From positions 868,001 to 932,000 of the forward strand of contig NZ_CP089975.1 in assembly GCF_029581575.1 (NCBI RefSeq): a stretch of 64,000 nt of DNA, in the 5' to 3' direction. A program made the translations under genes and the position numbers. This DNA is from Moraxella nasibovis. GTDB lineage: Bacteria > Pseudomonadota > Gammaproteobacteria > Pseudomonadales > Moraxellaceae. Under the pieces are notes generated by a model, which saw nothing but the letters and a program-made list of their open reading frames with translations, had not been told where the DNA came from and ran no database searches. Positions 35,687-45,396 of the stretch are shown in pieces; positions within the stretch are counted from its first letter, which is position 1; every line of letters starts with the position of its first letter.

Positions 35687-37039
35687 TTACTGAATATAAG
35701 GCTTGATCAGTGCGTCGCTGTCGGTGCGAGCGTCCAGTGCGACGAGTAGCGCATACGCCCCGATGAATTTTCGACTAATAAACATCATCTCTTTGGGCGG
35801 TAGGCTAAATTCTAGCGATGTCATACCATCTCTGGCGCACGCCATCACACGATGATAAAGCTGACTGTCCGCCCACAAATAGCGACCTGCATCGTCCAAA
35901 TATCGCTGTTCAATCAACGAATGATGCGCAAACGGCTCACACGCCAACAAAAACACCGCCGCCATGTCGTCTTTGGGCTTGCCTGTCAGCCTGTCAAAAA
36001 ACTCATAGCCAGTCATCGCACTTTTCATGAGCGCCTTGTCCTGATGGTATCCTGCGCTTAAAAGTCGCTTGGCGATACTCAGCAAATGCTCATCAAAGCG
36101 TCTGACCGCCCCAAAGTCTAGTAGCACCAAGCGATCCATACCGTCATCGTCCGTACGCACCAGATAATTGCCAAAATTTGGGTCGGTCTGCATTTCGCCC
36201 CATTCAAACAGCTCTTTGATGACAATTTCAATCGCTGCCTGCCCCAGTGCATTACGGCGCTCTTGGGATAGGGTGGCAAGGCTTGGGTCATTAAGCGGCA
36301 CACCTGCCTCAAAGCTCATGCAAATCAAGCGGTCGGTGCTATAATTGTCATAAATGGTCGGTACAATATAGCGAGTGTCACTGGCAAGACGGCTGGCAAA
36401 TCGCTTGGTGGTGTCGGCTTCGGTGCGATAATCCACTTCGGTGTGGAGCAGCTCTTTAATCTCCAAAAACCAGTCGTCCAGCGCCTTTGTCTGTGGGACG
36501 GCATTGGTGATTTTAAGCAGCTGCTTGAACATGGCAAGGTCTGAGTCGATGGCATCGGCAACATTTGGGTACTGCACCTTAAAGACCACCGTGCGACCGC
36601 TGTATTTATGTACTGCTCGATGCACCTGAGCAAGGCTTGCTGTGCCAATCGGTGTGCGCTCAATCTCAAAATCATGCACCCGCTCGCCAAGCTCGTGTTT
36701 TAGAGCGTCATAGATGATGTGCCAAGACAAAGGGGCGGTGTTGGCATCTAGTGTGTGCAGGGCGTTAATGACTTCCTTTGGCAAAAAATGCTCGCCATAC
36801 AGCGCCAACATTTGCCCAATTTTCACCACCGAACCTTTTAATTTTCCAAGCTCGCTCACCAAATAATCCGCCTGTTCTTGTAATAGCGTGTGCTTGGCAG
36901 CATCCTTTTGCTCTTGGGTCATGAACAGACCGCCAACGCTGGATTTTGCCCAGTTTTTGCCGATGTTCAGTGAAGTCTTGGCGATGGATAGGCGGCGAGA
37001 CAGTGGTGATGTTTTGAGTTTGTTGATTGGCTGTGTCAT
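35687..37039 (-). CDS. ABC1/ADCK-family (UbiB-like) atypical kinase
   Basis: A 450-aa member of the ADCK/UbiB family. Diagnostic motifs are KGSVVKIGQMLALYGEHFLP (the KxGQ motif, as KIGQ), PIGTASLAQVHRA (Ala-rich nucleotide loop), VFKVQYPNV (Lys), EVDYRTEA, QTDPNFGNYL and LLDFGAVR (DFG). It lacks the long C-terminal transmembrane region of true UbiB and is closer to the AarF-domain proteins seen in many bacteria; a role in quinone lipid homeostasis is likely but unproven. It is convergent with the FAD hydroxylase of the same pathway type. Confidence 0.85.
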   Translation of the reverse strand: MTQPINKLKTSPLSRRLSIAKTSLNIGKNWAKSSVGGLFMTQEQKDAAKHTLLQEQADYLVSELGKLKGSVVKIGQMLALYGEHFLPKEVINALHTLDANTAPLSWHIIYDALKHELGERVHDFEIERTPIGTASLAQVHRAVHKYSGRTVVFKVQYPNVADAIDSDLAMFKQLLKITNAVPQTKALDDWFLEIKELLHTEVDYRTEADTTKRFASRLASDTRYIVPTIYDNYSTDRLICMSFEAGVPLNDPSLATLSQERRNALGQAAIEIVIKELFEWGEMQTDPNFGNYLVRTDDDGMDRLVLLDFGAVRRFDEHLLSIAKRLLSAGYHQDKALMKSAMTGYEFFDRLTGKPKDDMAAVFLLACEPFAHHSLIEQRYLDDAGRYLWADSQLYHRVMACARDGMTSLEFSLPPKEMMFISRKFIGAYALLVALDARTDSDALIKPYIQ

Positions 37040-37190
37040 TGCAAATTAAACGGATATTAAATGATAAATTGACTTCATTATAGCAAAAATCGCACGCTTA
37101 CGCCAATGTGTGTTTTTTCTAAGATATTTTTGGAATATTTAAATGATATAGCTACCGAATGGCAAAATTACCACAAAATCGTACGGTCTT

Positions 37191-37266
37191 GTAGTGTGAG
37201 TTTTACCTACCGTTTTATTTTAACTTATTGAATTTATTGGGTTTTTTTGAACTTAACCTACGCCCC
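37191..37266. repeat. Degenerate REP-family element
   Basis: CGGTCTTGTAG followed by GTGAGTTTTACC...AACTTATTGAATTTATTGGG...ACTTAACCTACGCCCC. The left flank AAAATTACCACAAAATCGTACGGTC resembles that at 56977-56995 (AAAATTACCAAAAAC...GCGGTC), so the repeat unit may extend beyond the palindrome. Confidence 0.55.
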
Positions 37267-37313
37267 GATTTGTTAAAAATTGATCAAATCAGGCATTTGT
37301 AAAACCCCGACCA

Positions 37314-37346
37314 ACAAAAAAACTCCCTTATGATCAAGGGAGTTTT
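37314..37346 (-). terminator. Terminator after purD
   Basis: AAACTCCCTT (37320-37329) pairs with AAGGGAGTTT (37336-37345); T-tract on the minus strand. Confidence 0.85.
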
Positions 37347-37363
37347 GTCTTATCATCACACAA

Positions 37364-38635
37364 TCAGCGAGCAATCGCACGCCAGCCAATATCACGGCGG
37401 AATTGCTTGCCATCAAAATCAATCGCCTGACAGCCTTGTAGAGCCTTGCTTTGAGCGTCTTTGATGCTGTCTGCCAATGCCGTCACACACAGCACACGAC
37501 CGCCATCAGTAACAATGTCATCGCCTGCTTGCTTTGTGCCTGCATGGAACACTTTGACGCCATCAAATGTCTCATCAAGCCCTGTAATCACATCGCCTTT
37601 TGAACTGCTCTCTGGATAGCCACGGCTTGCCAATACCACGCCCAAAGCGACTTTATCAGACCATTTGGCTTCGCTTGGCAATTGTCCTGCCAAACCTGCT
37701 TCAATCAAATCCACCAACGAGCTTTCAAGACGCATCATGATGGGCTGAGTCTCTGGGTCGCCAAAACGACAGTTAAACTCAATCACATACGGATCGCCTG
37801 CGTCATTGATCATCAAGCCTGCATACAAAAAGCCAGTATAAGGCGTGCCGTTTGCCTTCATGGCATCAACCACAGGGCGAATGACACGGTCAATGACCTT
37901 ATCATGTACTTGCTGTGTAACGACAGGCGCAGGTGAATACGCCCCCATACCGCCAGTATTTGCCCCAGTGTCGCCTTCAAAAATGCGTTTGTGATCTTGG
38001 CTGGTCGCCATTGGCAAAATGTTGTCGCCGTCAATCATGCAGATGAATGACGCTTCTTCGCCTGCCAAAAATTCTTCAATCACCACACGACTGCCTGCAT
38101 CGCCAAACTTATTGCCAGACAGCATGTCATCAATGGCACTAAAAGCTTCTTCTTCATTCATGGCGACGATCACGCCTTTACCTGCTGCCAAGCCGTCTGC
38201 CTTGATGACAATCGGCGTGCCTTTGCTGCGGACAAAGTCTTTGGCAGGCGTGATTTCGGTAAATACTTCATAAAAGGCGGTCGGAATGCCAACTTGTTTC
38301 ATAAAGTCTTTGGCGAATGCCTTTGAGCCTTCAAGCTGAGCGCAGTACTGTGTCGGACCCCATGCTTTGATACCCACACGGCGTAAGTCATCAACAATGC
38401 CTGCCACCAGCGGTGCTTCAGGTCCTACCAGTACAAATGCGATGTCATTGGCTTGGCAAAATTCAATCACGGCGGTGTGATTTGCCATGTCCAAATCCAC
38501 ATTTTGTAATTTATCTTCGTGTGCTGTGCCTGCATTGCCCTTGGCAACAAAAACGGTGTTTACTTTGCTGTCTTTGACACACGCCCACGCCAGTGCGTGC
38601 TCACGACCGCCAGTACCCAATACAAGAATGTTCAT
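37364..38635 (-). CDS. purD: Phosphoribosylamine-glycine ligase PurD
   Basis: ATP-grasp enzyme of step 2 of purine synthesis (5-phosphoribosylamine plus glycine to GAR). Starts MNILVLGTGGREHALAWA, then FVAKGNAGTA, the ATP-grasp domain with VIKADGLAAGKGVIVA and VVIEEFLAGEEAS, and the signature FNCRFGDPETQPIMMRL. 423 aa is the normal length. purH is not adjacent. Confidence 0.97.
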   Translation of the reverse strand: MNILVLGTGGREHALAWACVKDSKVNTVFVAKGNAGTAHEDKLQNVDLDMANHTAVIEFCQANDIAFVLVGPEAPLVAGIVDDLRRVGIKAWGPTQYCAQLEGSKAFAKDFMKQVGIPTAFYEVFTEITPAKDFVRSKGTPIVIKADGLAAGKGVIVAMNEEEAFSAIDDMLSGNKFGDAGSRVVIEEFLAGEEASFICMIDGDNILPMATSQDHKRIFEGDTGANTGGMGAYSPAPVVTQQVHDKVIDRVIRPVVDAMKANGTPYTGFLYAGLMINDAGDPYVIEFNCRFGDPETQPIMMRLESSLVDLIEAGLAGQLPSEAKWSDKVALGVVLASRGYPESSSKGDVITGLDETFDGVKVFHAGTKQAGDDIVTDGGRVLCVTALADSIKDAQSKALQGCQAIDFDGKQFRRDIGWRAIAR

Positions 38636-38731
38636 GATGTACCCTTGAAAATATCAAACAATAAAAAATCGCTGTCTATTATAGCAGGATTTTAATAAAA
38701 ACTTTAGGTAAAATTTAGGCAAAAGTGGCTT

Positions 38732-39334
38732 TTATTGTACGGCAATGTGATACACATCATCATCAAGACGCACCACCAAACGATCCCCTGCTACCAAACG
38801 ATCCACCCCTTTTGGTGTACCTGTCATGATGACATCGCCTGCCGTCAAGCCATACAGCTCGTCCAAATACGCCACGAGTTCATCAAAGGCATACATCATC
38901 TTATCGGTCGTGTCATGCTGACGAATCTCGTCATTGACCTGCAAAAACAGCTCATAAGTCTTGTTTTTAAAAGGCTTGAATTCGCCAAGCCAGCAGGCAT
39001 TTTTAAAGCCTTTTGCTTTTAGCCATGGCAAGCCTTTTTCTTTGCAAACACTTTGCACATCTCGTGCGGTCAAATCCAGCCCAACTGCCACACCAGCAAT
39101 CTGCCGACCTTCGCCCATCAGTAGCACAAGCTCGGTTTCATGATGGATGTTGTCCGAAAACTTGGGCAGGGTTAAAGTATCGCCCATCACGATACTGCTG
39201 TTTGGCTTTAAAAATACCAACGGCTCGTCAGGCATGGCATTACCAAGCTCATGAATGTGCTCAACATAGCTACGACCGATGCAGTAGATGGTGTTGATTG
39301 GGTGGGGTGCGCCATTAAAAGTGATGGTGGGCAT
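38732..39334 (-). CDS. Fumarylacetoacetate hydrolase-family protein
   Basis: A 200-aa single-domain FAH protein of the YcgM/FAHD1 type, which act as acylpyruvase or oxaloacetate decarboxylase-like enzymes. Landmarks are IYCIGRSYVEHIHELGN (CxGrNY.dH), FLKPNSSIV, the metal-binding HHETELVLLMGE (E-x-E pair), GLDLTARDVQ, and the C-terminal LTAGDVIMTGTPKGVDRLVAGD. Substrate cannot be deduced. The ATG at 39334 has AGGA 10 bases upstream; the frame runs seven codons further. Confidence 0.88.
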   Translation of the reverse strand: MPTITFNGAPHPINTIYCIGRSYVEHIHELGNAMPDEPLVFLKPNSSIVMGDTLTLPKFSDNIHHETELVLLMGEGRQIAGVAVGLDLTARDVQSVCKEKGLPWLKAKGFKNACWLGEFKPFKNKTYELFLQVNDEIRQHDTTDKMMYAFDELVAYLDELYGLTAGDVIMTGTPKGVDRLVAGDRLVVRLDDDVYHIAVQ

Positions 39335-39484
39335 GATGATTTTCCTGATTGGCAAATTGGGGAGGTTAAGTGTTTTGAGTGGTGTGATTGTAGCAAATGC
39401 CCATCATTTCGGCAAGCTGATGCTCGGCAGACTGATGCATTGGGGTGTTGATCTGCCCTAAAAGCTGTGAGCTGATTGTGCTTA

Positions 39485-40489
39485 TCAATCATGATGGCTT
39501 TGGCGGCAAAAGTCGCCGATCACGCTCACCAAATGTGAATAATAATAAGGCGGAAGGTCATGCCCCATGCCATCAATGAGCCGAAAAGTGGCGTCTGGAA
39601 TGACTTTGGCTAAAAATTTGCCATGACTTGGGGCGATCAGTCCGTCTTTATTGCCGTGCAAGATGAGTGTGCGAGCTTTGATTTGTTTGGCGAATCGCAG
39701 TATTGAGCCTGATGCCAAGATGGCATTGAGCTGCTGGGCGACGCCTAGGGGGTGAAAACAGCGTTGGTAGCGTTTTTCGGCGATGGCTCTGGTGCCTTTG
39801 ATGTCAAGGTGACCGGGGCTGCCGACCGCCGTCATGAACCAGACGCTATGACGCACCATGTCTCGCTCGGAGTGGCTCTCAGGACGGCGAATGAAAGTCA
39901 TGAATTGCTTTGGATTCGGCGGTCTTAAAAACGCACGGTTGCTACTGGTAAATAGCAACACCAAATTCTTTATGTAGTTTGGATAGCGAGCAGCGACAAT
40001 CTGAGCAATCATACCGCCCATGGACGCACCGACCAGATTGACTTTGCCAAGATTTAGGGTTTTGATCAGCCGTGCCACATCTTCTGCCATGTCGGTGAGC
40101 GTGTAGGCGACTGGCTCGTGGCGATTGGAGAGTCCTGCTTGCACCTTCATCATCATTTTGAGCGTGTTGAGCTTTGGCAGACCGTCAATGCGAATCTTGC
40201 TAGACAGCCCTGTATCACGATTGTCAAAACGAATGACGAAAAATCCTGCGTCCATAAAGCGTTTTAGCAGAGTGTCCGACCAAAACATCATCTGCGAGCC
40301 AAGCCCTGTGATAAAAATCATGGCAGGGTGGTCAGGATTGCCCCCCGCTTCCACGCACAGCTGTATGCCATCGCCGATGTCGATCATGGCTTGGTGCAAA
40401 TGTGGCGACAAATCGGACGGTTGCCAGTCGATGTCGCCAAATTTGCGCCAAGACTCTGGCAGGGCGTGTGCGTCAAGCGGGGTGGTCAT
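39485..40489 (-). CDS. Alpha/beta-hydrolase
   Basis: A 334-aa alpha/beta-hydrolase: oxyanion region MIFITGLGSQMMFW, nucleophile elbow GASMGG (Ser), RTLILHGNKDGLIAP with the catalytic Asp, and MGHDLPP with the His. Similar to esterases/lipases annotated as acyl hydrolases; substrate unknown. Its ATG shares the TGATG with the rubredoxin stop upstream, so the two are translationally coupled, suggesting a joint role perhaps in lipid or alkane-related chemistry. Confidence 0.85.
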   Translation of the reverse strand: MTTPLDAHALPESWRKFGDIDWQPSDLSPHLHQAMIDIGDGIQLCVEAGGNPDHPAMIFITGLGSQMMFWSDTLLKRFMDAGFFVIRFDNRDTGLSSKIRIDGLPKLNTLKMMMKVQAGLSNRHEPVAYTLTDMAEDVARLIKTLNLGKVNLVGASMGGMIAQIVAARYPNYIKNLVLLFTSSNRAFLRPPNPKQFMTFIRRPESHSERDMVRHSVWFMTAVGSPGHLDIKGTRAIAEKRYQRCFHPLGVAQQLNAILASGSILRFAKQIKARTLILHGNKDGLIAPSHGKFLAKVIPDATFRLIDGMGHDLPPYYYSHLVSVIGDFCRQSHHD

Positions 40490-40653
40490 CAGATTTCTAC
40501 CATCTCAAAGTCTTCTTTGGTGACGCCGCATTCAGGGCAAGTCCAGTCGTCTGGAATGTCTTCCCAGCGAGTGCCGGGAGCAAGCCCTTCTTCAGGACAG
40601 CCCAGCGCTTCATCATAAATCCAGCCGCAGACGATGCATTGATATTTTTTCAT
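40489..40653 (-). CDS. Rubredoxin
   Basis: A 54-aa iron-only electron carrier: [18 protein letters not shown], then [18 protein letters not shown], then [16 protein letters not shown]. The two C-x2-C-G knuckles and the W in DDWTCPECG are diagnostic. In relatives rubredoxin passes electrons to alkane hydroxylase or other oxygenases/oxidoreductases. The stop codon overlaps the hydrolase ATG by one base. The matching reductase is not in the window. Confidence 0.95.
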   Translation of the reverse strand: MKKYQCIVCGWIYDEALGCPEEGLAPGTRWEDIPDDWTCPECGVTKEDFEMVEI

Positions 40654-40821
40654 AAGTGACCTTACTAAGTTTGCCTAGTGCAATGATGTCATGCACAATG
40701 GGTGAAAATTTTTAACCCTGCTTAGTTTACAGATGTATCTATTTTTTGCAAGTAAAATTTGTAAAAAATTTGTATGTATGAGTAGGGCGGCTGTCAAATC
40801 GCTTATGATATGAAATGAACA

Positions 40822-40859
40822 CCAATAAAAAAAGACCTTGCGATGAAGGTCTTTTTTGG
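40822..40859 (-). terminator. Terminator after rpsT
   Basis: AAAAAAGACCTT (40828-40839) pairs with AAGGTCTTTTTT (40846-40857) around GCGATG, 23 bases past the rpsT stop on the minus strand. Confidence 0.85.
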
Positions 40860-40881
40860 CTTAAATTGCTTAATTGGTCAA

Positions 40882-41151
40882 TTAAGCGTCTTTAAGTGCC
40901 TTGATGGCAGTGTTTAGGCGGCTCTTATGACGAGCGGCTTTATTTTTGTGAATGACGCCTTTGTCAGCCATGCGGTCGATGACTGGAACGGCTTTTTTGT
41001 AAGCTTCGGTAGCCAATTCGTATGATTTTGCTTCAATGGCTGCATTGACACGCTTGATGAAAGTACGCACCATAGAGCGTTGTGACGCCAGATGTTGACG
41101 ACGCTTGGTGTTTTGACGAGCGCGTTTGCGAGCTTGTGCTGAGTTTGCCAT
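40882..41151 (-). CDS. rpsT: 30S ribosomal protein S20
   Basis: An 89-aa basic helical protein that binds the 5' and 3' minor domains of 16S r[21 protein letters not shown] and the later [16 protein letters not shown] are the conserved helices of S20. Single-gene unit with its own terminator, as usual. Its upstream region (41152-41400) is AT-rich and would contain its promoter. Confidence 0.98.
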   Translation of the reverse strand: MANSAQARKRARQNTKRRQHLASQRSMVRTFIKRVNAAIEAKSYELATEAYKKAVPVIDRMADKGVIHKNKAARHKSRLNTAIKALKDA

Positions 41152-41485
41152 GGTTTATCCTTGGATAAATGAGTGAATGTTAAAGGTCAAAAATGCTAAG
41201 CGTGACAATTCGGGCAGCCACCGAATCGTCATTTTTAAGTGGAAAATGGCGCATTTTATTAAGCCATGCACTTAAAAATAGACACGATGCCTAACATCAT
41301 AAAGCGCCATTTTATCAAAAAAAAACAGCAGATTCAATAAAAATCAGCGCTCAAATAAAAAGTTGCTGTATTTTACGGCATTTTTATGCGCTTTGGCAAG
41401 ACTTTCGCTGTGATTGCTGCCAATTTTTGTGGCTTTTGTGTTAAAATGGCACATTACTTTTATGTCAGCTTTATGTCGGCGATTT
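41152..41485. other. Divergent intergenic region rpsT / Rossmann-fold gene
   Basis: About 330 bases without a gene. A TGTTAAAAT (41439-41447), an extended -10 facing right, lies 38 bases before the next gene; no matching -35 or RNA gene was recognised. Confidence 0.45.
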
Positions 41486-42193
41486 ATGAAAAGAAAAGCA
41501 GTCTTAATTGGTGCGTCTGGGCGGGTCGGTCAGGCGCTCACCCGAGAGCTTGCGGCGCTTTATGACACGCTCATCGTCATCACCCGCACGCAGCCTGCCA
41601 CTATCAGCGAAAACACGCACATTTATCATGTGCAAAATTTTGATGCGTTGTCTGACACCATCGCCAGCATGGCCATCGGTGCGGACACGGATGCTTTTAG
41701 CTGCCTTGGCATGGACAAGCAAGATGCCATGAGCGAGGATGAGTTTTATCAGGTCAATGTGCTGTTTAATATCGCATTTGCTAATGCGTGCCAAGACAAG
41801 GGCGTTCAGCGCTTTTTTTATCTGTCAAAAATGGGCGCTGACAAGGCAGGGCGAGACACTGAGCTCATCGCTCGGGCGGATGTGGAGCATTATTTAAAGT
41901 CGCTAGATTTTAGCAAAGTGGTGTTTTTTCGCTTGCATAAGCTGACCTTTGCCAAAGACAAATTTTCCTTTAAGACGGCGGGCAGATTTGGGCTAAACCT
42001 TGCCAAAAACACGCTTAGCTCTGCTTTGAGTCTGGACAAAAAACAGCGGCTGACGCCCAAGCGAGTGGCTGCTGCGATGTCGCTTACGGCTTATCGTTTG
42101 CATTTGCATAATAAGCATCAGTCTTTTGAGCCGCATCTTGTCATCAGCCATGATGAGATGTGTGCCATGACTGAGGTAGATAAACACCCTTAA
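41486..42193 (+). CDS. NAD(P)-binding Rossmann-fold protein (atypical short-chain dehydrogenase-like)
   Basis: A 235-aa protein starting MKRKAVLIGASGRVGQALTREL, the GxxGxxG dinucleotide fold typical of YbjT/HTATIP2-type atypical SDRs. Further on come AFSCLGMDKQDAMSEDEFYQVN and FFYLSKMGADK, in place of the usual YxxxK. Substrate unknown. The open frame begins at 41414 but the fold begins at ATG 41486. It lies directly upstream of gyrA, which has its own promoter. Confidence 0.75.
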   Translation: MKRKAVLIGASGRVGQALTRELAALYDTLIVITRTQPATISENTHIYHVQNFDALSDTIASMAIGADTDAFSCLGMDKQDAMSEDEFYQVNVLFNIAFANACQDKGVQRFFYLSKMGADKAGRDTELIARADVEHYLKSLDFSKVVFFRLHKLTFAKDKFSFKTAGRFGLNLAKNTLSSALSLDKKQRLTPKRVAAAMSLTAYRLHLHNKHQSFEPHLVISHDEMCAMTEVDKHP

Positions 42194-42252
42194 TTTGGGA
42201 TGTTTTGAGGCATTTTGGGCTGTTTTTGGCTGTGGGTTTTTGTGTGCGTTTG

Positions 42253-42261
42253 TGTTATAAT
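42253..42261 (+). promoter_or_regulatory. Extended -10 promoter of gyrA
   Basis: TGTTATAAT: consensus TATAAT (42256-42261) with TG one base upstream, 34 bases before the gyrA ATG. No good -35 is seen, as expected of an extended -10. Confidence 0.55.
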
Positions 42262-42295
42262 GGACGCTTGATTTTAATATGAAAAAAGGTTGGTT

Positions 42296-45001
42296 ATGAC
42301 CGATTCTGTGACTCCCGTTGGGATTGTTGATGAATTAAAACAATCTTATCTTGACTACGCCATGAGCGTCATCGTCTCTCGTGCCTTGCCTGATGTGCGA
42401 GACGGGCTTAAGCCTGTGCATCGCCGTGTGATGTATGCCATGCACGAGCTGTCTAATGACTATAATAAGCCTTATAAAAAGTCGGCTCGTGTGGTCGGCG
42501 ATGTCATCGGTAAATACCATCCGCATGGCGATATAGCCGTGTATGATGCCATCGTGCGTCTGGCTCAGCCGTTTTCTATGCGTTATATGATGGTCGATGG
42601 TCAGGGCAACTTCGGTTCGGTCGATGGCGATCCACCAGCGGCGATGCGTTATACCGAAGTGCGTATGCAGAAGCTGACACACCAAATGCTTGCCGACTTG
42701 GATAAAGACACGGTGGACTGGGAGGATAACTATGACGGCTCTGAGCAAATGCCGTCTGTCCTGCCTGCCCGTGTGCCAAATCTTTTGGTCAATGGGGCGA
42801 CGGGTATCGCTGTGGGTATGGCGACCAACATGGCACCGCACAACCTAACCGAAGTGGTGAATGCCTGCCTTGCCTATGCCGACAACCCCATGATCAGCGC
42901 CGATGAGCTGGCAAGCCACATCACAGGTCCCGACTTCCCCACAGGGGGCATCATCCATGGTCGCAGCGGCATCCGTGATGCTTATATGACGGGCAAAGGA
43001 CGCTTGCACATTCGTGGTCGTTATACCATTGAAAATATGGAAGGCAGCTCAAAGGACCGTGAGCGCATTGTCTTTACAGAGATTCCTTATCAGGTCAATA
43101 AAGCCAAGCTCATCGAGCAGATCGCTGGCTTGGTCAATGACAAAAAAATCGACGGCATTTCTGCCATTCGTGACGAATCAGACAAAGAAGGCATGCGCAT
43201 TGCCATCGACTTAAAGCGTGGCGAAAACGCTGAGGTCGTGGTGAACAATCTGTTTTTGCAGACCCCTTTGGAGTCGAGTTTTAGCATCAATATGGTCGCC
43301 CTTGACAACGGTCAGCCACGCCTAATGACTTTGCACGACTTGATTTCAGCATTCATTCGTCATCGCCAGGAGGTCGTGACTCGCCGTACGATTTTTGAAT
43401 TAAACAAAGCAAAAGCTCGTGGGCATTTGCTTGAAGGCTTGACCATTGCCCTTGCCAATATTGACGACATCATCGAGACCATCAAAAAGTCTGCCAACCG
43501 AGCTGAGGCTCGTGAAAATCTGCTGTCTCGTGTCTGGCAGTCTGGCGGTGTGGTGGCGATGTTGGCGGCGGCGGGAGCGCAGTCGGTGCGCCCTGAGATC
43601 ATCGAAGGTGAGGATTTGAACGCGCCCTTTGGTTTGATCAATGACGATAAAGAATATCGCTTATCGCCAGAGCAGGTCAATGCGATTTTGGATATGCAGC
43701 TGCACCGCTTGACAGGGCTTGAACAGGATAAATTATCCGCAGAGTATCAAGAGATTTTGCGTGAGATTGCTCGCTTGCAGCTGATTTTGGCGGATTTTGA
43801 TGTGCTGATGAATCTGATCAAAACCGAGCTTGTGCAGATTCGTGATGATTTTGGTGATGAGCGCAAGACCGACATCGTCGATTCACGAGCAGATTTTAGC
43901 CGTGAGGATTTGATTCCAGAGCAGACGGTGGTGATGACGGTCTCTGCCACAGGCTATGCCAAGACGCAGCCGATTGGCGATTATCAAGCCCAAAAACGAG
44001 GCGGCAAGGGTAAATCTGCCACCGCCATGAAAGAAGATGATGTCATCGAGCATCTGATCGTGACCAGTACGCACGCCCATATTTTGTGCTTTACCAATAC
44101 GGGTCGAGTGTTTGGCTTGCGTGGTTTTGAAGTGCCGATCGCATCTCGTGGCTCAAAAGGGCGACCTTTGGTCAATCTCATCAGCATCGCCCCTGACGAG
44201 AGCGTGACCGCCATCTTGCCAGTCGATGACCTAAAAGCTGATGATAAGTTTGTCTTTTTTGCCACCGCCAGTGGTACGGTCAAGCGTGTGGCACTTTCGC
44301 AGTTTGCCAATTTGCGAGCCAATGGTCTAAGAGCCATCGACCTGATGGAGGGCGACAGCTTGGTGGGCGTGGCGATTACCGATGGCGAACAAGAAATCAT
44401 GCTGTTCTCCAACGAAGGCAAGGCGATTCGCTTTAAAGAGTCTGCCATCCGTGCCATGGGGCGTACTGCCAAGGGTGTGCGTGGCATCCGTGTCAATCTG
44501 ATGGCAAATCTGGGCTTGGACGACGATGAGCCAAGCGATGACGAGACTGATGATACTGATAATGACAGCGTCGTGTCGGTGAGCCGTGTGGTGTCCTTGG
44601 TAGTCGTGCCGACGGCAGGCGAGATTTTGTGTGCTTGTGAGCGTGGCTATGGTAAGCGCACGCCGATTAATGACTATCCGACCAAAGGGCGTGGTGGTCA
44701 AGGCGTGATCGCCATCAAGACGAGCGAGCGTAACGGTCAGTTGGTCAAGGCGGTGTCGGTAACTGGCGATGAAGATGTGATTTTGATTTCGGACAAAGGC
44801 ACGCTCGTGCGTACGCCTGTTGCCCAAATCGCCATCGCAGGGCGTAATGCCCAAGGCGTGCGTCTGATTCGCATCGGTGAGGGCGAGACCTTGGTCGGTG
44901 TGGCGTGCGTGGAGCATGAAGAAGTGGAAAGCGATGAAGTGCAAACTGCTGAAATCACAGAGACCACGACCGATAGCGAAACGCATAGTGATGTTGAATA
45001 A
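42296..45001 (+). CDS. gyrA: DNA gyrase subunit A, with Ile at the quinolone position 80 (E. coli 83)
   Basis: Breakage-reunion subunit of gyrase. The 901-aa protein has [27 protein letters not shown], catalytic Tyr119 in [10 protein letters not shown], and the GyrA box QKRGGKG (canonical QRRGGKG) before a six-bladed C-terminal propeller that carries an acidic insert [16 protein letters not shown]. The quinolone-resistance region reads [13 protein letters not shown]: Ile80, codon ATA at 42533-42535, where Ser or Thr is normal; Asp84 (E. coli 87) is kept. An in-frame TTG lies at 42290, but ATG 42296 with AAGG upstream is chosen. The last 17 codons are duplicated at 50006-50059. Confidence 0.97.
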   Translation: MTDSVTPVGIVDELKQSYLDYAMSVIVSRALPDVRDGLKPVHRRVMYAMHELSNDYNKPYKKSARVVGDVIGKYHPHGDIAVYDAIVRLAQPFSMRYMMVDGQGNFGSVDGDPPAAMRYTEVRMQKLTHQMLADLDKDTVDWEDNYDGSEQMPSVLPARVPNLLVNGATGIAVGMATNMAPHNLTEVVNACLAYADNPMISADELASHITGPDFPTGGIIHGRSGIRDAYMTGKGRLHIRGRYTIENMEGSSKDRERIVFTEIPYQVNKAKLIEQIAGLVNDKKIDGISAIRDESDKEGMRIAIDLKRGENAEVVVNNLFLQTPLESSFSINMVALDNGQPRLMTLHDLISAFIRHRQEVVTRRTIFELNKAKARGHLLEGLTIALANIDDIIETIKKSANRAEARENLLSRVWQSGGVVAMLAAAGAQSVRPEIIEGEDLNAPFGLINDDKEYRLSPEQVNAILDMQLHRLTGLEQDKLSAEYQEILREIARLQLILADFDVLMNLIKTELVQIRDDFGDERKTDIVDSRADFSREDLIPEQTVVMTVSATGYAKTQPIGDYQAQKRGGKGKSATAMKEDDVIEHLIVTSTHAHILCFTNTGRVFGLRGFEVPIASRGSKGRPLVNLISIAPDESVTAILPVDDLKADDKFVFFATASGTVKRVALSQFANLRANGLRAIDLMEGDSLVGVAITDGEQEIMLFSNEGKAIRFKESAIRAMGRTAKGVRGIRVNLMANLGLDDDEPSDDETDDTDNDSVVSVSRVVSLVVVPTAGEILCACERGYGKRTPINDYPTKGRGGQGVIAIKTSERNGQLVKAVSVTGDEDVILISDKGTLVRTPVAQIAIAGRNAQGVRLIRIGEGETLVGVACVEHEEVESDEVQTAEITETTTDSETHSDVE

Positions 45002-45091
45002 ACCAAAACGCCAATCCTTGTCCGATTGGCGTTTTTTTATGCTGTTTTATGCGTTTTACAACTTTTGTAGGTTTTATGGCAGTTTTTGCAG
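44948..45091. repeat. Left direct repeat of the gyrA-side island (gyrA tail, terminator, cytochrome gene tail)
   Basis: From GCTGAAATCACAGAGACC in gyrA through the terminator to TGGCAGTTTTTGCAG. The counterpart is 50006-50146. The last 36 bases (45056-45091) are the reverse-strand end of the cytochrome gene that is intact at 50110 (CKNCHKTY then a one-base deletion); a REP begins at once afterwards. Confidence 0.85.
45005..45038 (+). terminator. Terminator after gyrA
   Basis: AACGCCAATC (45007-45016) pairs with GATTGGCGTT (45024-45033) followed by TTTTT. The same hairpin recurs at 50065-50096. Confidence 0.88.
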
Positions 45092-45184
45092 CCCGTAGGC
45101 TCAGGTTGGCGACAGTGTGACCCAGCATTTATGGCATAAATTATTGAATTTGTTGGGTTTCGCAAGCTCAGCCCAACCCAACCT
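45090..45184. repeat. REP-family element split by IS110 copy 2
   Basis: AGCCCGTAGGCTCAGGTTGGCG...TTATTGAATTTGTTGGG...CAGCCCAACCCAACCT, then IS110; the REP end CTACGGGCTG resumes at 46424-46433. It marks the left edge of the 5-kb island. Confidence 0.85.
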
Positions 45185-45195
45185 TGTATCTCACC

Positions 45196-45396
45196 ACCAA
45201 GACTAGCTATCTTGGTGATGGCATGGTAGATTATACCATCACCCTAAGTTACTTGGTAGTTTCTACCCAACCTGAGTACTTTGATGCTGTCTCGTAGATT
45301 AAACCCAAGTAGCTTTCTTATCATCGTACAATCTGAATGGTATCCAAGCGCTTGATTGATTTTCAATCATGACGCTGAATGAACAAGGCTAGATGA
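45196..45396 (+). ncRNA. Candidate bridge RNA of IS110 copy 2
   Basis: Same sequence as 28585-28785 shifted by 16,611 bases. Target guides ACCCAACCT at 45265-45273 and CTCGTAG at 45291-45297; donor guides ATGGTATC at 45337-45344 and ACAAG at 45383-45387. Confidence 0.72.

Larger units (their letters stand above)
37040..37363. other. Gene-free stretch upstream of the ABC1-kinase gene
   Basis: Contains the degenerate REP at 37191-37266 and the purD terminator at 37314-37346; otherwise AT-rich with no recognisable gene. Confidence 0.6.
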
